DNA from: Streptomyces globosus
GTDB taxonomy: Bacteria; Actinomycetota; Actinomycetes; Streptomycetales; Streptomycetaceae
Reading direction: 5' to 3'
NCBI RefSeq assembly: GCF_003325375.1
Contig: NZ_CP030862.1
Span: 4,033,501 to 4,097,500, forward strand
Length of the DNA: 64,000 nucleotides
Of the stretch, positions 52,208-59,722 are shown one piece after another. The notes beneath the pieces are model-generated. The model worked only from the letters and a program-made list of their open reading frames with translations. It was not told the DNA's origin and ran no database searches. The first letter of the stretch is position 1, and the number at the start of each line of letters is the position of its first letter. A program made the translations under genes and the position numbers.

Positions 52208-54136
52208 CTACGGCCGCAGCGGCGGCGCCGGGAGCGGGGCGCCGTCCCGGGCGAGGGCGGCGATCAGCAGCAGCGCCCCGGTCCAGCCGAGCGGCACCAC
52301 CGCCGAGGGCCGGCCGGATCCGTTGACGGTCTCCGGGAGTTCGCCCAGCCCGTTCCGCTTGGACAGCACCCAGTCCAGCACCCGGTCCGCCTTGGCGCCC
52401 TCGCCGGTGTGCGCCCAGGCCACCGCGAAGAAGGAGGTGCTGGCGGTCCAGGCGTACGAACCCCAGCTGAAGCCGGGGTCGTTGCCCGGGGAGAGGCCTC
52501 CGTTGGGCAGCAGCAGGGCCTGGTGGGTGGAGTCCAGCGCCGCGGCCAGGCCCGGCGGGGCGTCGTTGACCGGCGGCGCCATGAACGCGGCGGCGCTGTC
52601 GCGGCCGTGCCGCCCGTCGGCGGTGCGCGGGTAGCCGCCCGGGGCGAAGGAGGCGGCGATGCCCGCCGAGAGCCTCCGCGCGGCGTCGGCCCAGCGGTCC
52701 CGGTCGCCCGTCTCGCCGAGGCCGGCGGCGAGGTCGGCTGCCGCGTTGAGGCCGGCGAGCAGCGGGGCCGCGGTGCCGATGTTGGGGCTGTCGGTGCCCA
52801 GCTCCCAGTAGTCCGGGGAGGCGGGCGGCAGCCCGTCCGCGCCGAGCGAGCCGGCGGCGTGGTCGGCGGCCTTGCGCACCATGGGGTACAGCACCCGCAG
52901 CCGCGCCCCGCGGTCCGCGGCCGGGGCCTGCCGGTGCCAGTGCCACGTCGCCCACGGCACCCAGCCGCTGCCGTCGAGCTGCCAGGCCCGGGCGTCGGGC
53001 GGGCCGCTGCCGTCGAGCTTGGTGCGGGCCTCCCAGGTGCCGTCCGGGCGCTGTGTGGCGGCGTCGTACCGCAGGATCCGGTACGCCTCCTCGTCGTGGC
53101 CGGTGGCCGCGAACGCGACGGCGGCGAACGCCCCGTCGCGCGGCCACGAGTACTCCCAGGCGGGCGCCCAGCCCGCGGCGAAGGCGCCGTTCGGCCGGAG
53201 CAGCGCGCGCATCGAGAGCAGGGCGCGCTCCGCGGCGGCCTGCCGGGGCGTGCCGGCGCCCGGGACGCGGCCGGAGGCGAGCCAGGCGCGGCTCTCCTCG
53301 ATCTGTGCGCGGGCGCCGGGGTCCCCGGCCGGGACGACAACCGAGGCGGTCGCCCCGTCGGGCAGGTGCCGCCACCGGCCGGACGGCAGGCGGAGCACGC
53401 TGCTGCCTTCGACGTAGGAGGCGCCGACCGCGAAGGAGGGGGCGACGGCCTCGACGGCGGTGCCGTTGGAGAGCAGGCCGGCGGTGCGGGCGGCGAGGGC
53501 GGTGGCGGGCACGTAGCAGGGCTCCGTCTCGCCGCAGCGCTCGCCGTCGGAGGGGTTCACGTGGAAGGCGAGCCGGGTGGGGTCGGCGTGCCAGCCGCCC
53601 CAGTAGGCGCGGTCGTGGTTCCAGCTGGTGAGGGAGCCGGGGACGGCGTTCTTCGTGCCGTACCAGGCGATGTTGCCGCTCTCGGCGGTCGTCGCCTGGA
53701 GGTGCAGGTGGTAGGTGGTGCCGGGGGTGACGTCCGCGCTCAGGGGGAACTCCAGCCAGCCGGCGCCCGCCCCGCCCAGGGAGGCGAGGGTGACGGTGCG
53801 GGAGGCGAGGGCGGACGCGGGGTCGGCCTTGTCGCGGCGGATCTGCGCGGTGATGCTGCCGGTGGCGGCCGCACTGCCCACGTAGACGCTCACGCGGGTG
53901 ATGCGGCTGCTGTCGACGGTGAACTCCTGGGCGGCCGCGCGGTCGGGGGACTTCACCCCGAACAGGGCGGTCGGGTGCAGGGGCTGCCCGTCGTACGGGG
54001 CCGCCGCGGCGCCGGGCGCCGGACCGGCGGCAGCGCCCGGCGGGGCCGGGGACGGCAGGGCCTGCGGCGCGGCGGACGGTGCCGCGGCGAGCACGGCGGA
54101 CAGCACGGCGGGGAGCACGCCCGTCGCGAACGGCAT
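52208..54136 (-). CDS. Secreted GH15-like glycoside hydrolase (glucoamylase type)
   Basis: 642 aa. A signal peptide and Ala/Pro linker (to about residue 45) precede a beta-sandwich domain (EFTVDSSRITRVSVYVGSAA, WLEFPLSADVTPGTTYHLHL). The rest is an (alpha/alpha)6 barrel with AAGWAPAWEYSWPRDGAFAAVAF, SGWVPWATWHWHR, PDYWELGTDSPNIGTAAPLL (likely catalytic Glu) and FSWGSYAWTAS. The GH15 group hydrolyses alpha-glucans or trehalose; the exact substrate is open. GAAGGG lies 9 bases before the ATG. It is divergent from the NAD-epimerase-like gene across a 344-bp gap. Confidence 0.85.
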   Translation of the reverse strand: MPFATGVLPAVLSAVLAAAPSAAPQALPSPAPPGAAAGPAPGAAAAPYDGQPLHPTALFGVKSPDRAAAQEFTVDSSRITRVSVYVGSAAATGSITAQIRRDKADPASALASRTVTLASLGGAGAGWLEFPLSADVTPGTTYHLHLQATTAESGNIAWYGTKNAVPGSLTSWNHDRAYWGGWHADPTRLAFHVNPSDGERCGETEPCYVPATALAARTAGLLSNGTAVEAVAPSFAVGASYVEGSSVLRLPSGRWRHLPDGATASVVVPAGDPGARAQIEESRAWLASGRVPGAGTPRQAAAERALLSMRALLRPNGAFAAGWAPAWEYSWPRDGAFAAVAFAATGHDEEAYRILRYDAATQRPDGTWEARTKLDGSGPPDARAWQLDGSGWVPWATWHWHRQAPAADRGARLRVLYPMVRKAADHAAGSLGADGLPPASPDYWELGTDSPNIGTAAPLLAGLNAAADLAAGLGETGDRDRWADAARRLSAGIAASFAPGGYPRTADGRHGRDSAAAFMAPPVNDAPPGLAAALDSTHQALLLPNGGLSPGNDPGFSWGSYAWTASTSFFAVAWAHTGEGAKADRVLDWVLSKRNGLGELPETVNGSGRPSAVVPLGWTGALLLIAALARDGAPLPAPPLRP

Positions 54137-54480
54137 AGGGTGCGGCCCTTCTGTCGGGTGGGGGGTGGGGCGGGCCCCCACTGTGCACGTCCGGGGCGGC
54201 GCCGCCGGGCCGCCGCGGCGTGTTCCACCCGAGCGGGCGGTGATTCCATCCGATGGTGTGACACCCGCGGCCGGCCGCCGGCCGCCGACGTCGCGTCCAG
54301 CCGCCCGGTGTGGCACACGTCACATGACCGCGGTGCGCCCGGCTGTCACGAACGGCCGGGCCGCCCGGTCCGGAGTGCGGAGAGGCGCCGCGACGCGACA
54401 CACGGAGCGGCGCGGGCAACCGTGCGAGCGCGGCACGGCCGGGGCCGGACGCCCCGGTGCCGCGGAGGAGGCAGAGAACG
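54137..54480. other. Divergent promoter region (GH15 / NAD-epimerase-like)
   Basis: 344 bp with no gene-like frame. It is expected to hold both promoters. I see only short GTG/CAC palindromes (for example GTGTGGCAC near 54309) and GC-rich runs; no convincing -35/-10 pair. Confidence 0.45.
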
Positions 54481-55383
54481 ATGAAGGTGCTGCTGGCCGG
54501 TGCGACCGGGGCGATCGGCCGCCCCCTGACCCGCATGCTGGTCGCGGAAGGGCACGAGGTGCTGGCGCTGGCCCGGTCCGAGGCCTCGGCGCAGCGCGTC
54601 CGCGGCCTCGGGGCCGAACCGGTGCACGCCGACGCGCTCGACCGGGAGGGCCTGCTGCGCGCGGTCGAGGGCCGCACCGCCGACGCCGTGGTCCACCAGC
54701 TGACCGCGCTCAAGGCGCCGAAGCGGACCCTGACCGCCGACGACCCGTCGAACGTGCTGCGCGCCGCGGGCACCGAGCACCTGCTGGAGGCGGCCGGCGT
54801 GCTCGGCGCCACCCGCTTCGTGGCGCAGTCCCTGGTCACCGGCTACGGCTACCGCGACCACGGCGACCGGATGCTGACCGAGCGCGACCCGTTCGGGGTG
54901 CTCCGCGGCACGGTCTCCGACCACGTGGTCGACGGGCTCACCGCCGTCGAGGGCCGCGTGTTCGCCGCCCGGCACGTCGCCGGCACGGCCCTGCGGTACG
55001 GCGTCTTCCACGGGCCGGGCACCTGGTTCGACCCGGACCCGTCGAGCGGCACCGTCCCCGTACCGGTCGGCGGAGGCGGTGTCATGTCCTGGGTGCACGT
55101 CGAGGACGCCGCCGCCGCGACGGTGGCCGCGCTGGAGCACGGGGGCGCGGGAGAGGCGTACAACATCGTCGACGACGCGCCCGCCACGTGGGGCGAGGCC
55201 GCCGGCCTCGCGCGCGGCGGCCGGCGGTCGCCGCGCCTGCCGGGATGGCTGCTGCGCCGCGCGGTCCCGTACCTCGGCGACCTGATGCTCGACACGGCGC
55301 TGCGCGTCTCGCACGCCAAGGCGACGGCGCAGCTCGGCTGGACGCCCCGGCGGCCCGGCCCGGGGGCGGGCCGGGCCCGCTGA
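54481..55383 (+). CDS. NAD-dependent epimerase/dehydratase family protein (extended SDR)
   Basis: 300 aa. The Rossmann start VLLAGATGAIGRPLTRMLVAEGHEV is complete, followed by ADAVVHQLTALK, FVAQSLVTGYGYRDHGDRMLTE and SWVHVEDAAAATVAALEHGGAGEAYNIVDD, the usual order of extended SDR proteins. The catalytic YxxxK is not obvious in its standard place (GYGYRDHG has Tyr but no Lys four residues on), so it may be an atypical, NmrA-like member or a non-catalytic NAD(P)-binding protein. GGAGGAG lies about 11 bases before the ATG. Confidence 0.85.
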   Translation: MKVLLAGATGAIGRPLTRMLVAEGHEVLALARSEASAQRVRGLGAEPVHADALDREGLLRAVEGRTADAVVHQLTALKAPKRTLTADDPSNVLRAAGTEHLLEAAGVLGATRFVAQSLVTGYGYRDHGDRMLTERDPFGVLRGTVSDHVVDGLTAVEGRVFAARHVAGTALRYGVFHGPGTWFDPDPSSGTVPVPVGGGGVMSWVHVEDAAAATVAALEHGGAGEAYNIVDDAPATWGEAAGLARGGRRSPRLPGWLLRRAVPYLGDLMLDTALRVSHAKATAQLGWTPRRPGPGAGRAR

Positions 55384-55517
55384 GGGAGGCACGCCCGCAC
55401 GGCAGTTCCCCGGCGCCGGCCCCGTGGCGGAGGGAACCGGCCGACCGCCGGAGCAGTCCTCAGGGGTGGTTGTGATCATGCCGGCGGGAGCCGGCGCCGA
55501 CAGGAGGAGTTCCACCC

Positions 55518-56162
55518 ATGACGATTCACCGGCCGGGGCGTCCCGGGGACCTGCCCGCAGCGGAGGCGCTGTGGGCGCGGTGGGCACTGGCCGCCGTCCT
55601 GCAGGCGTCGACCGAGGACGAGGGCCTCGGAGTCCACCGCTCCGGCACGTGGGTCGACGCCGGGGGCCTGCACCTCGACGACGGCGGCTGCACCTGGTGG
55701 ACGTACCAGCCGCTGGGCGGCGGGCGCTACGCGCTGTACGGCGAGGACGAGTCGAGCGGTGTGAAGTGGCACGAGCCGGCCGTGGACATGCTCGCCGGGG
55801 CCCCCGGCTGGCTGCCCCGCGCCACCCTGGACGACCTGCTGGAGGGGGCGCAGCTGGGCTGCGTGTACTGGTACGAGGCCGGTGCCTGGGCCCGCGCCCC
55901 CTATCCGGAGACGCTGGAGGACGACGGCCTGGACTGCGGCATCGGGCGGTTCGCCGGCGACGAGATCCACCGGGAGCTGGGCGTGGCGCGCGCCGTCGGG
56001 GAGGAGCTGCTGGCCGCGGCGGAGGGCTACCGGCTCCGGCCGGAGGACCTGGAGCAGCTGGCGGAGCGGGCGCAGAGCCCGCACGACGACGACTGGGACC
56101 TGCCGGCGATGCTGCGGGCGCTGGAGCTGTCCGGGATCGGCGCCCGGGCCGCCGCCTCGTAG
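55518..56162 (+). CDS. Hypothetical protein, SMI1/KNR4-like acidic pattern
   Basis: 214 aa, strongly acidic, no signal or membrane segment. It is rich in Trp, Tyr and Asp (DGGCTWWTYQPLGGGRYALYGEDESS, GCVYWYEAGAWARAPYPETLEDDGLDCGIG). The C-terminal part is helical (AVGEELLAAAEGYRLRPEDLEQLAERA). I do not recognise the family with certainty; similar acidic small proteins in streptomycetes act as immunity-type or housekeeping proteins of unknown role. AGGAGGAG lies 8 bases before the ATG. Confidence 0.75.
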   Translation: MTIHRPGRPGDLPAAEALWARWALAAVLQASTEDEGLGVHRSGTWVDAGGLHLDDGGCTWWTYQPLGGGRYALYGEDESSGVKWHEPAVDMLAGAPGWLPRATLDDLLEGAQLGCVYWYEAGAWARAPYPETLEDDGLDCGIGRFAGDEIHRELGVARAVGEELLAAAEGYRLRPEDLEQLAERAQSPHDDDWDLPAMLRALELSGIGARAAAS

Positions 56163-56325
56163 CGGCCGCGGGTCCCGCCGGCGCACCGAAGTTGAGAAGT
56201 GTTCATCTTTCCGTTGACAGGGCGGCCCCCCGCGGCGAAGAGTCGGTGCAGCACCGCTCCGCGCCACCGCACGCGCGCACCGCCCCGGCGGCCCTGCGCA
56301 CCCCCGCGACCGAAGTGAGCCCCGT

Positions 56326-57759
56326 ATGACCGCACGCCTGCCCGGCCCCCGCCCCGCACCGGTCCCCGCCTCCCGGCCCGCGCCGCTGCCGGAGTTCCCC
56401 TCCGACTTCCTGTGGGGCGTATCGGCCTCCGCCTTCCAGGTGGAGGGGGCGACGGCCGCGGACGGCCGCGGCCCCTCCGTCTGGGACGCCTTCACGCGCC
56501 GGCCGGGCAGCATCAAGGACGGCACCCTCGCGGACACGGCCTGCGGGCACTACGAGCGCTACCGCGAGGACGTTGCCCTCATGGCCGGGCTCGGCGTCGG
56601 CGCCTACCGGTTCTCGGTCTCCTGGCCGCGGATCCTGCCCGACGGCCGCGGCCCGGTCGAGGAGGCGGGGCTGGACTTCTACGACCGGCTCGTCGACGAG
56701 CTGTGCGCCCGCGGCATCGCGCCCGCCCCCACCCTCTTCCACTGGGACACACCGCTGGCGCTGGAGGAGCGCGGCGGCTGGCTGAACCGGGACACCGCCG
56801 AGCGGTTCGCCGCGTACGCCTCGGTGGTCGCCGAGCGGCTGGCCGACCGGGTTCCGATGTGGATCACCGTCAACGAGCCCGCCGAGGTCACGCTCCTCGG
56901 CTACGGCATCGGGGAGCACGCGCCGGGCAAGCGGCTCCTCTTCGGCGCCCTCCCGGCGGCCCACCACCAACTGCTGGCCCACGGCCTCGGCGTGCAGGCG
57001 CTGCGCGCGGCCGGGGCGCAGCGGATCGGCATCGCCGCCTCGCACAGCCCCGTGTGGGCGGCGGGGGACGGCGAGGAGGACCGGGCGGCGGCCGATCTGT
57101 ACGACCTGCTGACGAACCGGATGTTCGCCGACCCGGTCCTGACCGGCAGCTACCCCGACGAGGCCCTGGCCTCGATGATGCCGGGCCCGGTCGCGGAGGA
57201 CCTGCGGACGATCTCGGCCCCGCTGGACTGGTACGGCGTCAACTACTACAACCCGGTGCGCGTCGGCGCCCCGCGGCCGGCGGACGCCGTTCGCACGGAG
57301 GGGAGTTCGTACGCCGGCGTCGAGCTGCCGCCCGAACTGCCCTTCGCGCTGGAGGAGATCGAGGGGTACGAGCGGACCGACTTCGGCTGGCCGGTGGTCC
57401 CGGACGGCCTGCGGGAGCTCCTCACCGGAATGCACCGCCGCTACGGCGGCCGCCTGCCGCCGCTGTACGTCACGGAGAACGGCTGCTCGTACGGGGACGG
57501 GCCGGATCCGGTGACCGGGCGGGTCGCGGACGCCCGCCGGATCGCGTACCACGACGGCCATCTGCGGGCGCTGCACCGGGCGATGGAGGAAGGGGTCGAC
57601 GTCCGCGGGTACTTCGTGTGGTCGATCCTCGACAACTTCGAGTGGGCGGAGGGCCACCGGCAGCGGTTCGGCCTCGTCCACGTCGACTACGCGACGCTGC
57701 GCCGGACCCCGAAGGACTCGTACGCCTGGTACCGCGGGGTGATCGGGCGCGGCAGGTGA
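56326..57759 (+). CDS. GH1 family beta-glucosidase
   Basis: 477 aa, standard length. LPEFPSDFLWGVSASAFQVEG begins the barrel after a Pro-rich head of about 20 residues. The acid/base Glu is in WITVNEPAEV and the nucleophile Glu in YVTENGCSY; RFSVSWPRILP and DYWGVNYYNP-like blocks are present. It releases glucose from cellobiose or other beta-glucosides. There is no signal peptide, so it acts inside the cell on imported sugars. TTGACA at 56214-56219 may be the -35 of its promoter. A strong hairpin follows the stop. Confidence 0.95.
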   Translation: MTARLPGPRPAPVPASRPAPLPEFPSDFLWGVSASAFQVEGATAADGRGPSVWDAFTRRPGSIKDGTLADTACGHYERYREDVALMAGLGVGAYRFSVSWPRILPDGRGPVEEAGLDFYDRLVDELCARGIAPAPTLFHWDTPLALEERGGWLNRDTAERFAAYASVVAERLADRVPMWITVNEPAEVTLLGYGIGEHAPGKRLLFGALPAAHHQLLAHGLGVQALRAAGAQRIGIAASHSPVWAAGDGEEDRAAADLYDLLTNRMFADPVLTGSYPDEALASMMPGPVAEDLRTISAPLDWYGVNYYNPVRVGAPRPADAVRTEGSSYAGVELPPELPFALEEIEGYERTDFGWPVVPDGLRELLTGMHRRYGGRLPPLYVTENGCSYGDGPDPVTGRVADARRIAYHDGHLRALHRAMEEGVDVRGYFVWSILDNFEWAEGHRQRFGLVHVDYATLRRTPKDSYAWYRGVIGRGR

Positions 57760-57841
57760 CGGAGGGGCTGGCCGGTGGCGGGGGCGGACCGGCGGCGACG
57801 CCCCCTGCGGCGTGACGCGCCCGGCACCGCCGGACACGCGG

Positions 57842-57877
57842 GGGCGGTGCCGCCGAAGCCTGTCGGCGGCACCGCCC
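57842..57877. terminator. Bidirectional terminator, perfect 14-bp stem
   Basis: GGGCGGTGCCGCCG (57842-57855) and its exact reverse complement (57864-57877) enclose an 8-base loop. It lies between the convergent GH1 (stop 57759) and chaplin (stop 57889) genes. Confidence 0.88.
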
Positions 57878-57888
57878 ACCGCACCGCG

Positions 57889-58125
57889 TCAGGAGTTGAC
57901 GCAGACGTTCCCGGCCGCCGGGTTCAGCGCACCGACCAGGTTGATGCTGTTGCCGCACAGGTTGATCGGGATGTGGATCGGGATCTGGACCACGTTGCCC
58001 GAGAGAATGCCCGGCGAGCCGATGGCCGCGCCGTTCGCCGTGCTGTCCGCGACGGCGGATCCGACCCCGCCGAGCGTGGCGCAGACGGCCAGGCAGGCTG
58101 CCGCAGCCATGGTGCGGATCTTCAT
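57889..58125 (-). CDS. Short chaplin
   Basis: 78 aa. A signal peptide (KIRTMAAAACLAVCATLGGVGSAVA) is followed by one chaplin domain with the typical GSPGILSGNVVQIPIHIPINLCGNSINLVGALNPAAGN and two Cys for a disulfide. Chaplins are secreted amyloid-forming proteins that coat aerial hyphae and spores and lower surface tension. With no sorting signal it is a short chaplin (ChpD-H type). A GGGAGA precedes the ATG. This gene is a strong marker for Streptomyces-like organisms that form aerial mycelium. Confidence 0.95.
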   Translation of the reverse strand: MKIRTMAAAACLAVCATLGGVGSAVADSTANGAAIGSPGILSGNVVQIPIHIPINLCGNSINLVGALNPAAGNVCVNS

Positions 58126-58296
58126 GTGGGTCTCCCATCGAGTGAGCGGGTGTGCGCGGCCCATCTCATACCAATCCGCCGCGTACCAGCCCGATTCACC
58201 CGCCCGTGGGCGGTGTCCGGATCCATGGGCACGAACGTGCGGGTGGGACACGGGTGTCTGGTGAGCGGCGGCACGCTCTATGTAATGTCACACCGC

Positions 58297-59574
58297 ATGA
58301 TGTCCTTACGGCGTGCCGCGTCCGCCGCGGCCCTCCTCGCGACCCTCGCCTCCACCACAGTTGCCTCCCCCGCCCACGCGGACGGCTCCGCCACGCACTC
58401 GTGCCGCACCTCCCCCGCCGCACCCCTGGACGCCGAACAGGCCCGGCTCGCCGACCCCCGCACCGCCGCCCTCGTCGAAGGCGGCGGCCTCGGCGCCTTC
58501 ACGGCCCGCTTCCCCGCCGCCCTGTGCTCGGCCCGCGGCCCCGCCGAGGCCGGCCGGCTGCTCGACGCCTGGGGAACCGCCCTGTGGGAGGCGGCAGTCC
58601 ACCGCGCACAGGGCCGGCGGCCGGGCGGCGGCCTCGCCTCGGGCGACGACCGCCCGCTGTACTGGGCCCGCGTCGCCATGACGGCGCACCTCGCCCGCTG
58701 GGAACCGGAGTTCGCCGTCGACCGGGCTGCGCTGCGCACCCGCTTCGAGGACGCCTCGCGCGGACTCGCCGACAACGCCTTCCGCTCCGCACCGGGCGTG
58801 CGGCGCGTGTTCATCAGCGGCTTCGACCCCTTCGGACTCGACGGGGAGATACGCCGCGCCAACCCCTCCGGGTCCGCCGCGCTCCGCCTCAACGGCCGCC
58901 GCATCACCCTCGCCGACGGCAGCGCCGCCGAGGTCCGCGCCGTCGTACTCCCCGTCCGCTACGCCGACTTCGACGCCGGCATCGTCGAGCGCGCCTTCAC
59001 GCCGCGCCTGGCCGTCGGCCCCGGCGGCGCCGACGCCATCACCACGGTCAGCCAGGGCTACCCGGGCGAGTTCACCTTGGAGGACTGGGCGGGCCGCAAC
59101 CGCTCAGCCGACCCGTACCCCGACAACACCCGCGCCCTGTCGGGTGGAACGCGCGAACACCCGGTGACCGCCCCCGGCCTCGGCCCGGGCCCCGAGTTCA
59201 TCCGCACCACCCTCCCCGCCGGCGCCGTCACGGCGGCCGTGCAGAGCCCGTACCCGGTCCGCCTCAACCCGTCGGTCACCGAGATCCCCGCGGGCGCCAC
59301 CGCCCCCGTGGACCGCACCGACGGGCCCACCGCGGGCTCCCGGGCCGTCGCGGGCGGAGGCGGCGGCTACCTGTCCAACGAAGTCGCCTACCGCAGCAAC
59401 CGGTTGCGCGGCGTGCTGCGCCCGCACCTGCCGGGCGGGCACCTCCACACCCCCGTGCTCACCGGGCTGCCCGCCGACCCCCAGGCGCTGACCGGGCCCG
59501 AGTTCGAGGACAACGAGACCGCCATCGCCGACGAGGTCCGCGCCGTCCTCGCACACGCCGCCGCGCGCCGCTGA
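58297..59574 (+). CDS. Secreted pyroglutamyl peptidase-like protein with Ser at the catalytic Cys position
   Basis: 425 aa: signal peptide (to about PAHA, residue 28), a helical N-terminal domain of about 140 residues, then a pyroglutamyl peptidase I (C15) fold. The C15 blocks are VFISGFDPFG and ANPSGSAALRLNG, TVSQGYPGEFTLEDW (Glu), GGGGYLSNEVAYR (Ser360 where C15 enzymes have Cys) and HLHTPVLTGLP (His384). With Ser instead of Cys the enzyme may use Ser as nucleophile or be inactive. Several ATGs are possible (58285, 58297, 58300). A TATGTA at 58280-58285 suggests a short or absent leader. It is divergent from the chaplin. Confidence 0.82.
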   Translation: MMSLRRAASAAALLATLASTTVASPAHADGSATHSCRTSPAAPLDAEQARLADPRTAALVEGGGLGAFTARFPAALCSARGPAEAGRLLDAWGTALWEAAVHRAQGRRPGGGLASGDDRPLYWARVAMTAHLARWEPEFAVDRAALRTRFEDASRGLADNAFRSAPGVRRVFISGFDPFGLDGEIRRANPSGSAALRLNGRRITLADGSAAEVRAVVLPVRYADFDAGIVERAFTPRLAVGPGGADAITTVSQGYPGEFTLEDWAGRNRSADPYPDNTRALSGGTREHPVTAPGLGPGPEFIRTTLPAGAVTAAVQSPYPVRLNPSVTEIPAGATAPVDRTDGPTAGSRAVAGGGGGYLSNEVAYRSNRLRGVLRPHLPGGHLHTPVLTGLPADPQALTGPEFEDNETAIADEVRAVLAHAAARR

Positions 59575-59722
59575 ACCGGGCCGCCGAGCCTGCCCGTCAA
59601 GGCCGCCGTCCAACGCGCCCACCTGCGGGTGAAGCTCCGCAGGCGGGCAGCGGCCGGTGCCGCCGAGCCGTAACACTGTCGCACCTCAGACAATCGGCAC
59701 ACCCCACGGAGAGCGGACGCCC

